A DNA stretch of 64,000 nucleotides, taken from contig OX419757.1 of the NCBI GenBank assembly GCA_948567375.1, positions 17,484,001-17,548,000 on the forward strand. Reading direction: 5' to 3'. The stretch comes from Lunularia cruciata (lineage: Eukaryota > Streptophyta > Marchantiopsida > Lunulariales > Lunulariaceae). A model generated the notes under the pieces. That model saw nothing but the letters and a program-made list of their open reading frames with translations, was not told the DNA's origin and searched no databases. This document shows positions 36,442 to 46,640 of the stretch, piece after piece (position 1 is the first letter of the stretch; the number at the start of each line of letters is the position of its first letter). The translations under genes were made by a program, and so were the position numbers.

Positions 36442-37306
36442 TTTTTAGTTTTGTTGCCGGGACCTCTCTAGAAGGCAAGATAATGTTCCGTGTTTAATTC
36501 TACATTAGGCAGAAGGAGGCTATGAGAGCTCACTTGGAGAGAACATTAGGAGAGGAGACTGCTGAACTTATGTTAGAGAACTAAGATCCATTTGTATACC
36601 ATGTAGTTCATTATGATGTCTTTGAAATGATTTTGTACATCTTGTACACATGAGAGGATTTGGAGAGATTGTGTGAGGTGGATTGCAAATTCTGGGGATT
36701 AAGGTGATTTTGGGCAAAATCTCAAGTTTGAGATCTGAACTTGAAATTTCTACACATGATATCTTGGATTATCTTTCAGTTAGCACACTTAGAATTATTG
36801 TGAGAGCTATTATGCACATTGGGCTAGAATTTTTGAAAGTTGATAGGGTAAACTGCTCCCGCAACTGCATGCTCTCTGGAAAATTGTACAGAGTCTGCCA
36901 TTTCTTTAATTTTCAGTGGATTGTTGTGAAACTTTCCAAGAAAATTAAGTATGTTATATCCTACTTTCTGACACAAAAATTATAGAGAGATTGTTCTTGA
37001 GCAGGGAGTTATGAGTTTTTGAAGTGAGGGGGGGTTGGTTTTCAGACCAAATCTGAAATATGTGTGCTGAATAGAAAGGTGTCTAGGCCAAATGGCTTAA
37101 TGAAAAGATTTGAAATTTTGCAGGGAGGGACAACCTGGAGTTTTGATCATGTATGAAAAATTTTAGAGGACCGACACATACTTGTTGAGAGATCTGAGTG
37201 AAATTGTGGGGAAGGGTAAAGTTTGCAGAGTGGAGATCTCATGCATGAGGAGTTTGAGAGCAACAAAAAGCATGTTTGAGTGTTTAGATTCATCTTGGGA
37301 ACATGG
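36442..37306 (+). other. E2 leader and 5' gag region
   Basis: Primer-site-like GTTGCCGGGACC near 36452-36463, then sequence with no long ORF. It continues without loss across the solo LTR into the gag region. Confidence 0.55.
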
Positions 37307-38043
37307 TGTAATACTCCGAGGACAAGAGAGAAAACACAGATTGCACACTCAAACATTTGATGCCCCAAGGGAGCACCTTCTCTTTATTATATAGACAAAG
37401 AGGATCTCCTCCAAATAAGCTCCACCATAGGATTAGGAACACAAATAGGTGACATGTCAGCAAGCTCCACCCTTGGATTACTTACTTGGATGGGCGACCT
37501 ATCTGGTCTAGGTCCTATCTGGTTGGTCAAACAAGCTTTGATTGAAGGGAATCTTTTAGGGAATCTTCCTATAGGAATCTCAGAATCACGTGAGTAAGGT
37601 ACCGTTGGAAAGCTCTTGATGAGACAAAGCAGGGGGGAGAGAAGGCCAGACTTTCCTCCATTTGGGGGGGGGGAAATGTGCACATTTCCGAGGCCTAATT
37701 CATCTATTTAGGCCTCCGAAATTGCCTTAAAGATTTTAGGTATATTTTGGTTCCTACTCTGTTAGTAGAAGTCCTCTTTTGGTGATACCTCTTTCTGATC
37801 TGTTTAGTCCATCATGTGTAACATCCTTCCAGATGTTATCAAACCAATTCTCACCTTTAAATCATATGTCTAGCTATTGGTTCTAAGGTTCTCAAGTCTA
37901 TTTCGATTTCTGCCCTATTAGTAGAAGTACTCTTTTGGTGATACTTCTATCTGATCTATTTTGACCATCATGTATAACATCAGTCTAGATGTTACCAAAC
38001 CAAATTTCACATCTAGATCATATGGCTAACCCTTGGTATTACA
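37307..38043 (-). repeat. Solo LTR of family B, minus orientation, inside E2
   Basis: 737 bp; on the given strand TGTAATACTCCGAGG to CTTGGTATTACA, so the LTR itself points left. Perfect 5-bp duplication CATGG (37302-37306 and 38044-38048). It interrupts E2, which itself interrupts B3, so three insertion events are layered here. Confidence 0.95.
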
Positions 38044-38848
38044 CATGGAAGGTCACAAAGAGTGGAAATTGAGACTATAGTATGAGTCAGAATACCAAAA
38101 GAGAGAGAGGAGAGATGGGGAAGAAGAATCTTGGGAGAGTTTGACTTCAACACTCATTGAGAAGTTTCTCCCAAATGAGAGTTATGAGAGATTGATGAGT
38201 GAGGTTACCTTTCTCAAACAAGGAGATGGAGAGAAAGTGAGAGTTTATGTGGAAAGAGTGGAAAAGTTAGAGTCCAGATTTTGCATAGTGTTGAGGAAGA
38301 GTGTGGATGATGTGGAGACTACAATGATTGGCATAGAGGCCATGCTCACCAAGAATTTTGTGGGAGAGTTGAGACCACAAATTAGAAGCAAGGTGAGATA
38401 TGAGAAACCTTCTTCCAAGGTTGAAACTATCAAGATCGCAATTCGTATGGAGGAGAGTTTGGAAGGAGATGAGAGTGATTTGGTGGTGAAGGAGGTTGTG
38501 CATCCTCCTCAAGGCTACAAGTATGGTGGAACTTCTGATACTGAGGTGGCAAGGGTTGCACCACAAGCAGTAGTTGCTCCATTTCTAGCACCTCCACCAA
38601 AGGATCCACTTCAAACCATCACAGAACAACTTGCGGATCTCAAGATCAATGTGGTGCAACTATGGGAGAAGAGAGAGGTGGATCAGAATGTAGGGAGAGG
38701 GCCTAGGAGTTATAGAAAATATCCATATAGAGGAGGCCAACCAGCCAACAATTTCAATGATAGAAATTGTTTTGATTGTGGAGGAAGAGGCCATATCCAA
38801 AGGAATTGCCCAAATTCCACTTACCATGGAGGAAGGGGTTATGAGTGA
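38044..38848 (+). pseudogene. E2 gag with zinc knuckle
   Basis: An open frame of 235 codons (38141-38848) with the retrotransposon-gag pattern: LIEKFLPNESYERLMSEVTF, then LKQGDGEKVRVYVERVEKLE (the usual L-x-Q-x-x-x-V-x-x-Y region), a predicted helical stretch, a Pro-rich spacer and a CCHC knuckle CFDCGGRGHIQRNC near the C-terminus. It forms the particle core and binds genomic RNA. The N-terminal end is interrupted upstream by stops and by the solo LTR at 37307-38043, and no proper start is seen, so this is a 5'-truncated gag. It differs from family B gag, which places it with the E leader rather than with B3. Confidence 0.75.
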
Positions 38849-39225
38849 GCCAATAGAGGGAAAGAGAGAGGTAGTGAGACCCAAGTGGCTCCTAATCCAA
38901 ACAAAGGTAAGGAGATAGCATCCATAGATGTGGTTGAGAGCAAGTATGAGAAAGGAGAGTGCTCAAACTCCAAGAGTCTTAATTTGGAGCTTTTGGCACA
39001 AGAAAAGAAGAGCGCTCATTTTGCAAAGGATGTTCACTCTTCTCAAGGATTTACTCCAAGCAAGGATACTCTTATGTCTACTAGGAGCACTCGCACCTCA
39101 ACGTCATCAATAACAAAGACTCCAATGAAGAAGTTGGGGATGGAGGATTTCTTGATTTCAAAGCAACAATGGAACTACAATGTGTTGGAGGATGTTGGTA
39201 GTCACAAGGCTAACATCACAGTGGG

Positions 39226-39985
39226 CCATCACATGTTACGCGGCTTCACCTTAGAAGAGCAAGAGAGGTAGGACAGCCTACTCCTATTGGTAGAATTTGC
39301 TTACAACAATTCAGTGAATGCATCCACCCAGGTCACTATGTTCTTCCTCATGTATGGTGAGCATCCCTTCACACCTTCTAGCTTGATGAAGATCCATCCA
39401 GTGGCTACCAAGGTCAATGTAGTCAACACATTTGTTTCTAGAATCCAACACGGTGTAGAGAGCGCCAAGCACAAATTATAGATTGTACAAAATCAACAAA
39501 AGCAGTATGTTGATGCACACCGTAGGCACATGGAGTTCAATGTTGGGGATCAAGTGTGGCTATTGACAACCAACCTCACATTAGTTGGACCTCGTAAGCT
39601 CAGACCTTGTTTTATTGGGCCTTTCTTGATTCTTTGTCGTGTCGGCCCTGTGGCCTATCACCTTGAGCTACCATCACACATGAAGATCCATCTAGTGTTC
39701 CATGTTTCCCTACTATGCAAATATGCTCCCCAATCAGGCCAGGGTCATTCCACACAAGACATTTGACCTTGCCCGACACTCATTGATGGCATAGAGGAAT
39801 ATGAAGTGGAGCGTATTCTCCAAAAATGCATGCGTGGTACTTGCCATCCACGGGTAGACTATCTAGTATAGTGGAAAGGTTACTCCCTCTATGAAGCAAT
39901 AGGAGAGCCTGCTACCAATTTGACACATGCACTGGTGTTGGTGCAAGCATTTGAGCAACAATTGCACAACGAGGACGTTGCATCT
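39226..39985 (+). pseudogene. B3 integrase C-terminal part and chromodomain
   Basis: Starts at LRGFTLEEQER (about 39237) and continues through LLLVEFAYNNSVNASTQVT, the GPY/F-like segment LRPCFIGPFLILCRVG (about 39600-39645), and a chromodomain (about 39790-39945) reading EEYEVERILQKC, then VDYLV, a stop where Lys/Gln is expected, WKGYSLYEA and EPATNLTHA. The aromatic cage region is recognisable. It is the best family B chromodomain in the window and shows that B is a chromovirus. A stop after HSTQDI and one within the chromodomain break it. Confidence 0.88.
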
Positions 39986-40001
39986 TAAAAGGAAGGAGGT
40001 C

Positions 40002-40654
40002 TATTATACCAAGAGCTAGCCATATGATCTAGATGTGAAATTCAGTTTGTTAACATCTAGAATGATGTTATACATGATGGTCAAAATAGATTAGATAGAA
40101 GTATCACCAAAAGAGTACTTCTACAAATAGAGCAAAAACCAAAATAGACTTGAGAACCTTAGAACCAATAGCTAGACATATGATTTAAAGATTAGAATTG
40201 GTTTGGTAACATTTGGAAGGATGTTACACATGATGAGCTAAACAGATCAGAAAGAGATATCACCAAAAGGGGACTTCTACTAATAGAGTAGGAACCAAAA
40301 TATGCTTGAAATCTTTAATGGCAAATTTGGATGCCTAAACGAATGAATTAGGCCTAAAAAATATGCACATTCCACTCCATCAAGGAAAGGCTAGCCTTCC
40401 CTCTCCCCTATTTTGTCTCATCAAGAGCTTTCCAACTGTACTCTATGTGATTTTGAGATTTCTATAGGAAGATTCCCTAAAAGATTACCTCCAATCAAAG
40501 CTTGTTTGACCAACTAGATAGGACCTAGATCAACATGTCACCCATCCAAGTAAGTAATCCAAGGGTAGAGCTTGCTGACATGTCACCTATCTGTGTGCCT
40601 AATCCTATGGTGGAGCTTCTTTGGAGGAGATCCTCTTTGCATATATAATAAAGA
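40002..40654 (+). repeat. 3' LTR of B3, first part
   Basis: Follows a purine tract (AAAAGGAAGGAGG, about 39987-39999). It starts TATTATACCAAGAGC (a mutated TGTAATACC) and runs to the TATATAATAAAGAG block, where M2 interrupts it. The remaining LTR end is 50590-50634; about 30 bp of LTR between the two parts is missing. Confidence 0.88.
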
Positions 40655-41054
40655 GTTCCAATGATAGTAGTTAGAGTTATTTCAGTAGTTTCTTAGAGAC
40701 TACTTTCTGATGGTTAGATTTTGTGTTTGGGGTACTAACTTCACGGTGGGGCCCACCATCACTTTGCACCGTTTTCACCGTCGAGTGTGCCGTCAGCGGG
40801 ACCGTTAGGGTTTCAGAGCTAGCTCGAGTCCAAGGAGTATAGTTTTGAAGTGAGCTCCAGAGAGCTCACTTCTCTGATGTTGAGCCTTCGAGTTCCTGGC
40901 TATGGTGGACAGAGGCCGGCGAGCGTCACATGGATTCTCTAAGCTTGAGTGGGTGTGGCTTGACTGTAATCAGTGCCCAATTGTTGGCAATTTATAGAGT
41001 GATAGATCAAGTACTAATCTGAGTTGAGTTGAGAGTGGTAAGCAATCTGATTAC
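40655..41054 (+). repeat. 5' LTR of M2 (5'-truncated)
   Basis: Begins within the LTR at TTCCAATGATAGTAG and ends GATTACA at 41054. The conserved inverted repeat is at 40848-40857 and 40862-40871 (perfect 10-bp arms, 4-base loop). It lacks the 105-bp tail seen after the 3' LTR. Confidence 0.85.
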
Positions 41055-42469
41055 ATCAGAGAAGTGAAGTCAGGGGGAAATCTAGTACAAGAACTTTGAG
41101 TGTTGGTGGTATCTCCAAGCTTGGTGGATCGTTGGTAGCTCGATTCAAGTTCAATGTTGCCCTAGTGTGCAGAAGTTTGTTCAAGTGATGTAGATTTGGC
41201 AATTAGGTGGATGGTGTGTGGAAGCGTTGGCCAAATTTTGAGCAAAGAAGGAGCAAATTTCAAGTAGTGGTTGTGATTTTGAGCTCAGGAGGTGAAGGCA
41301 GGACCAATTTGCTAAGAGTTGGGCTCAGAAAGTCAAATTGAAGGTAGAGTTGGGAAGCTCTTCTCATGAATTTGTGATTTGGAAAAACCCGTGTTGTCAA
41401 TTTGGCTCGAGTGGAAAGTTAGCAGGGGATTTGGCGGACAGTAAACTTTAGGGTTTATGTCAGATTTTGGTTGGGATTTATGTCAGATTTTGGCCAGATT
41501 TGGAGGAGTTTTTGTTGTTTGGCCAGATTTGGAGGAGTTTCGCTAGTTTGGAGGACTTTCACCGATTTAGAGAAGTTTTGCCAATTTTGGAGGAGGTTCG
41601 AAGTGGCAACAAGAAAGGCCTCATTTGGTTGAATTTTGCCAATTTTGGAGGAGGTTCAAAGTGGCAACAAGAAAGGACTCATTTGGCTGAATTTTGGCGT
41701 TTTGAAGCATAGGGCTATGAGAGGCTACGAAGGCCTAGAAGGGCCATCAAGCAAGCTTGCTGGCGTGAGGCTAGCTAGTTTAGAGTAGATCTTGGTCATT
41801 GGTTGGCAAAATCTGCCTTTCGTGCTAGATTGTGTGCAACAAGGTTTGACTCCTAGATCTCTTGTTCCTAGACTGGTGCTCTAGCCAACTGGTCCACCCT
41901 CACTTGTTGTCCTAGTGACTGTGCCATTGTTATCTATACACATGTAGCTTTGGCTAGGAGAGGCAATTTGATCCCATTCTTGGTGATCTTGGTAGCTTAG
42001 GACTTAGATACGAACTACTCTTATGTCAAATGCCAAATGGTGGCAGAGTCAATCCCGTGTTGTGTTATGGGATGGAGGGTTTTTCATTTAGATTTCTTGT
42101 GATTGGATCCTCTCCATTCTCTACTTCTTGTTTGTGCACCACATTTGTGTGAGGTGCCTTGACTTTTGAGCATTGGTGCTCTGGTGTGCTCTCGATAGTG
42201 AGGCTGGAGTGATGACCAGTCAGACTACCTTTGTTTCTCTCCGGTGAGCCAAGAAGTGATGACCTGCAAACCATGAGAGTGCGTGTTATGATGTCAAGTT
42301 ACAGGTTGCCCTTTCCCCTAGTGTAGTTATCTCGGTTAGAGTTACATTAGTTGGTGGTGCTTAGTTAGTATTGGCACTTGGTGGTGTTGGCACGTGGGGG
42401 TGTTGGCACTTGGTAGGGTACTTGTGGTTGCAGTTGGTGGTTTGGGTTTGCTGTTGTGGTTACTTTGTC
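41055..42469 (+). other. M2 5' leader
   Basis: 1.4 kb without a long ORF on the element strand, colinear with the M1 leader. It contains a direct 58-bp tandem repeat (41580-41637 and 41638-41695), several GGCCAGATTTGGAGGAGTTT-like words upstream of it, and an antisense tRNA-like segment (41832-41903). Confidence 0.75.
41832..41903 (-). other. tRNA-like segment, antisense to M2
   Basis: 72 bp on the minus strand, the counterpart of 11453-11524. A-box-like AGTTGGCTAGAGCACC and B-box-like AGGAGTCAAACC at normal tRNA spacing, with GTG...CAC ends. The anticodon stem is poor. A weaker third copy is in M-R (about 52945-53030). Confidence 0.5.
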
Positions 42470-43895
42470 ATGACGAAGTTCTTTGGAGATTCTAGAGGAG
42501 TTAGTTCTATAGTACGCAATGGGTTTACTCGGAGTGGTGCTTGGTATCAGCCTATATCTCAAGTCCCAATGAGGGAGGAGATTGACTCTGAGTTGGAGTT
42601 TGACACAGGAGCTGATTCAATTGAGAGTGCACTTGGTGTGTCTGCACCGTTGTTGTGGGACATGGATGAGATTTATGGGGCCTCCAAAGGCCCTATGCGT
42701 ACTCTAGTACAGTGGGTACCATTGAGTTGGATGACTTCATCTAGGAGTTTGATAGTTGGTGTGATCTGCAGCAGATGCGGAACCTGACTTTGTTCACACC
42801 CTTCATGGTATGGAAGGGGTTGTTTCAGCATCTAGAGGGTTTGCCGATAGATGATTACCATGAGTTCAGGAGAGCTCATTTAGAGGAGATTGAGTTATGG
42901 AGATAGTATTGGTCTCCACATTATATCTCCATCACTTCAAGCTCGGTGGCCAGGAGTAGATCGGCTATACCTACGAGTTCTAGCTTGAGTAGTGTGGGTG
43001 GAGCTAGTGGAGGTGCACTAGCTGGAGATAGTGCTACTACAAGTGGAGGTACCACTGCAGGAGGTGGTGTGGTACCGGGGTTTAATTCCATGGTGGAGTT
43101 CTTCTTGTATTTGAGGTAGAACTACCAGGGAGTGCGGACTAACAAGCTGGGGAGCTTGAAGGAGTTCCAACGGAAGGCTGGAGAGAGCCTACGTGAGGCG
43201 TACACTTGCATGAGGCGGCTGATCAATTTCACTCAGGGAGTTACTAAGGCCTAGGCAGTCCAGTTTTGGTATGAGATACTGGACAGGGAGTTACGACGTA
43301 GAGTTTGTGATGCTACATTGTTGCCGGCTACTTCGCCCACTTTGGCAGTAGTCTTTGGTTTGGCTGAGCATATTGAGCTCAACATGGTGGACGAGAGAAT
43401 GGTGACATTTGGATTTGGTAGGGAGGCCTCATCCATAGCTGTGACTTCTTCTAGAGTGCAGCAAAGTGCACCACGCCCAGTTGGTTTTTGAGGACAGGGT
43501 GGACAGCCCAGATCCTATGGAGCGAGTGGAGGGCCTAGTGGAGTTAGACCCTTACCCTCATTTTTGAGTCAGCAGCAGCCAGTGAGTGGAGGTATTGCTT
43601 GTTGGACTTGTGGTGGACCTCACCATAGGAGAGAGTGTACTCAAGGCAGCGGACCTGATACCTCTGGTGCATCACAACCAGCACAGAGGTAGTGTGAGCA
43701 CTGCCACAGATTCGGTCACACTAGTGACCGGTGTTTTGACCTACATCCGGAGTTACGGAGTGGTAGGGCTGCTATGGCAAGTAGTAGAGGAGCTCCAATT
43801 CATGGAGGACGAGGTGGTAGAGGTGGTGGTAGAGGATCTACACCTAGTAGGGATGCAGTACCTGCCTTTACTTTTGACACAACTATGGCTACTTG
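42470..43895 (+). pseudogene. M2 gag with two zinc knuckles
   Basis: Starts at ATG 42470 (MTKFFGDSRGV). The first about 70 codons are in a frame one base ahead of the capsid; the switch maps near the run TTATGGGGCC (about 42672), and M1 and M-R share it. The capsid-like part (about 42680-43480) is broken by TAG codons where M1 keeps Gln (for example 42904-42906 and the codon before NYQGV). Zinc knuckle 1 is at 43600-43638 (CWTC, then H and C) and knuckle 2 at 43693-43734 (CEHCHRFGHTSDRC, canonical C-x2-C-x4-H-x4-C), followed by a Gly/Arg-rich stretch. From capsid to RT the frame is shared with pol, which suggests a single gag-pol polyprotein. Confidence 0.83.
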
Positions 43896-44163
43896 GATTG
43901 AGTAGTTGGAGCAGAGATTGGCTAGTATGGCTATTGCTCAGAGGAGATCAGATTCGGGTGCTGAGGCTTCCACCTCATATGTTGGTGATAGAGATGCTTT
44001 GGACTTCATGTGCGGAGCAACACAGGTGGATGCATCTACAGTAGTGACTAGGAGTGTTATACATGCTCCAGAGCCTAGAGGAGCATCAATGGAGTTGGAC
44101 CCACAGAGAGGAGAGGTGGGGAGATAGGTCAAACTTCCCCAGTCTTTCACGCTATTTGAGGCA

Positions 44164-45369
44164 TTGCAGACAACATCCATGGTTCCTAGACGTCCCAATG
44201 CAGGTGTGGTAAGTGGTGATGGAGTACATGATGGACTACCTGCTACTCAGCCACCTACTCCTACACAAATTGAGTCTAGCATGATGTTGGGGGCGGCTCA
44301 GCTGATTATGCGGCATCCTTTGTTTTCAGCCAATAACATGTTTACATTGGGAGTTGACCCAGCTCCTGTGTTCCGGTTGGCTGCCACGTTGTGTGAGAGT
44401 AGGGATGGTGCAATTCCTACTACTAGAGCAAAGGTGGTTGGTAGTGGAGCTAACTTGGTTGAGGAGCATGAGATCCATTCAACGACCAGTGGTTTATGGC
44501 AAGCAGCAACGGCTAGACTAGAGGAGTTGCCCGCTAGACCGGCCTTTGAGAGAGCACGGTTTACACATGGTGTTGTCCTATTAGATAACCAAAGGGGGAT
44601 TTTTTGTTTGGTGGGACGTTCAGAGAAGGTCTATACACCACAGAGAGTCTTGTTAGACTTTGGTGCACAGCCCCTTATGTTGGGGAAGGCTATAGTTGTC
44701 GGCCTGGAGTTACGGAAGACCGATGTGGAGACGTGTCCATTTCAGATCCAGATATCTCTAGGTGGTGGTTCAACACAGTACATCACACGTGGGGAGCTTG
44801 TTGTCCAGGTTCAGCCTGGTCATCCGACTGATAGCTCGGTGGTGAGAGCTCAAGCTATTGCGACAATAGCTGAGTCATATGATGTGCTAGTTGGGGGAGC
44901 AGTGTTAAACCCCATGGGTTTCAACATTGACTATTGGGAGGAGATAGCCTCTTATAGACCTGGTTGGCAGTCTCGTGACGGACAGGTATGTCGACTACTA
45001 GTACGCTTCAGTAGTGGTAGTCTTGGCTCACTACATTCTGAGACCATGGCAACATCAATTTTAGCTTTCAGTGGTGTAGTTACTTGGCCTGGTGACTCGT
45101 TGGAGGGGAACGCCCATGCAAAGGATAATCTAGTACCAGAGGAGATCACTCGGCTTTGGAGTACGAGTGGTATCATTCCATCCACCTTGGATGTTCCATT
45201 GTGGAGTTCAGAGGAGGCATTGCAGCATCATGCAGATCAGTTGGTGCAGCAGGCTTGGAGTGGAGCCTTCGTACCATCAGGAGATGAGTATGAGGATGAG
45301 CCTCTAGAGGCGATTGCTTTGACACCTCTAGATACCACACTCATTGCTTGGCAGTATCCAGTAGAGGAG
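44164..45369 (+). pseudogene. M2 aspartic protease and unknown linker domain
   Basis: Lies at the start of the longest open frame in the window (44164-45792, 542 codons). Residues 1-150 are a spacer; the protease follows with the active site reading LLDFGA (Asp at 44656-44658; M1 has LLDSGA), then LMLGKAIVVGLEL and YDVLVGGAVLNPMGF. The Ser-to-Phe change beside the catalytic Asp probably kills it. Residues about 275-400 form the linker conserved with M1 (WPGDSLEGNAHAKDN, SSEEALQHHADQLVQQAW, acidic GDEYEDEP), for which I know no family. The frame then runs directly into the methyltransferase domain. Confidence 0.87.
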
Positions 45370-46640
45370 ATATGCCTATTGGAGTTGTTTGGTGGGATCA
45401 ACACCGAACTAGCTGTGGTGTTACAGGCGGGTATACGAGTACAGAGGTACGTGTATGTAGAAAGAGATGAGACTGCTAGGCAAGTCTCTCTACATCATGT
45501 GGCACACTTGGCCTATCGGTATCCGGAGTTATTACCGATGTCAACCGTCAGAGGTTACCAGAAGGCCCTACCAAGAGACATTTCCTTACTGGGGGTGCAT
45601 GACCTAGAGAGACATGGGCCTATTCACTTGGTGATTCTGGATGGTCATGTCAGGGACATACACGTGTGGGCCGCGGTTTGGGTCTTCATGATTCTTGTTT
45701 TGGTGTGTTTTGGGAGATGTTATGCATACTTCGACATCTCCAGGTTCATCAATCTGTTTCTCCAGCTTACCTTTTGGAGAACATTCCTTTGATGGGTGAT
45801 TCTTGCACTAGAGTGGTGGTGAGTACACATCAGGTCCATTCTTGGATGGGACCTATTGTATTGTTAGATGCAGCCAGAGTGGGATCACAGGCTCATCATC
45901 TTTGTCTTTGGTGGACAAACCTCTTACCCAGAGAGGTTTTACAACGTGCTTATGATGGGATTCAGCGACTGGACCACATTCTTGTTGATGATATCTTGGA
46001 TGTTGGGCGTCAATCTCAGACAGTGGTAGTGGCTGATAGGTCACCTATGGCAGTGGTGAACCTAGTTGGATAGCCTAGAGCCGCATTTCCCACACTCATG
46101 AGTTTCCCAGGCTCTCATGCTTTTTGAGAGGGAGACCTGGACTTGTTTGGGACTCATAGTTACAGTAGTTGGTGGAGCCCAACGCTGATGAGAGAGAGCG
46201 GGCGATGGGTTTTCGCACCGGTATTACTGCTGTTCTAGTAGTGCCAGAGGCATCCAAGCATCAGGTGTTAGGTCAGGCTATGGACCTGAACTGTTTGACC
46301 TGGATTGTGAGCCTTGGCTTGGCAGAGCAGCGTAGGATGCGCTTGATAGGCATCACCACTCGAACACTTGTGAGCCCTGTGCCTATCAAGACAATTTAGG
46401 CACATGTTGGGGGCGATGGACCAAGTGGACATGGTATTCTTTGGACACATCCAGTAGCTACTAGGGAGAGTGGTCTACTTGGAGTCCATCCAGGTGAGCG
46501 TGAGCTACTTGGATTACGCCCTTGGTCCACATGGGATGCAGCCAGAGGACGTGTGGAGCTTGCAACCAGAGTGGAGGGAGTTTTTCACACAGAAGTTGGG
46601 ACCTCTAGTGGTCGGGAGCATGACACTATTGCTCCCAAGG
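45370..46640 (+). pseudogene. M2 C5 cytosine DNA methyltransferase domain (DNMT3-like)
   Basis: Continues the protease frame. Motif I LLELFGGINTEL (45376-45411; the motif Gly kept in M1 is Glu here), motif II YVERDE (about 45450), conserved block HHVAHLAYRYPELLP, then HLVI before motif IV. A 1-bp loss near 45635 and a Pro-to-Ser change hit motif IV itself; the second half continues one frame over with CQG, GRGLGL, FWEML, motif VI LLENIPLM (about 45771-45794), HHLCLWWTNL (about 45893-45922), then a TAG after VVNLVG and motif IX-X ERERAMGF and VLGQAMDLNCLTW (46190-46310). The linker to RT occupies 46400-46640. Family members transfer methyl groups from SAM to cytosine C5. Inactive here, but the architecture equals M1. 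Confidence 0.9.

Larger units (their letters stand above)
35750..39225 (+). mobile_element. E2: truncated family E LTR retrotransposon
   Basis: Begins with a complete LTR (35750-36441), followed by a leader containing GTTTTGTTGCCGGGACC, which resembles the tRNA-Asp type primer region (GTTGCCGGGGA) of many plant gypsy elements. A gag ORF with a zinc knuckle follows (38141-38848), then a Lys/Ser-rich tail to about 39215. Protease, polymerase and 3' LTR are absent: at about 39225 the sequence changes to B3 integrase further downstream than where it left off, so one deletion removed both the E2 3' part and part of B3. A solo B LTR (37307-38043) sits between leader and gag. Confidence 0.75.

Noticed and set aside
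37666-37674. Run of G residues (GGGGGGGGG) as a possible quadruplex or purine tract
   Set aside because: Single run inside a solo LTR, no repeats of G-runs around it; probably slippage in an LTR spot where other copies have shorter G-runs.
43586-44044. 152-codon plus-strand ORF
   Set aside because: Out-of-frame shadow of the M2 zinc-knuckle and Gly-rich region; the real frame carries the two CCHC knuckles and the spacer conserved with M1.
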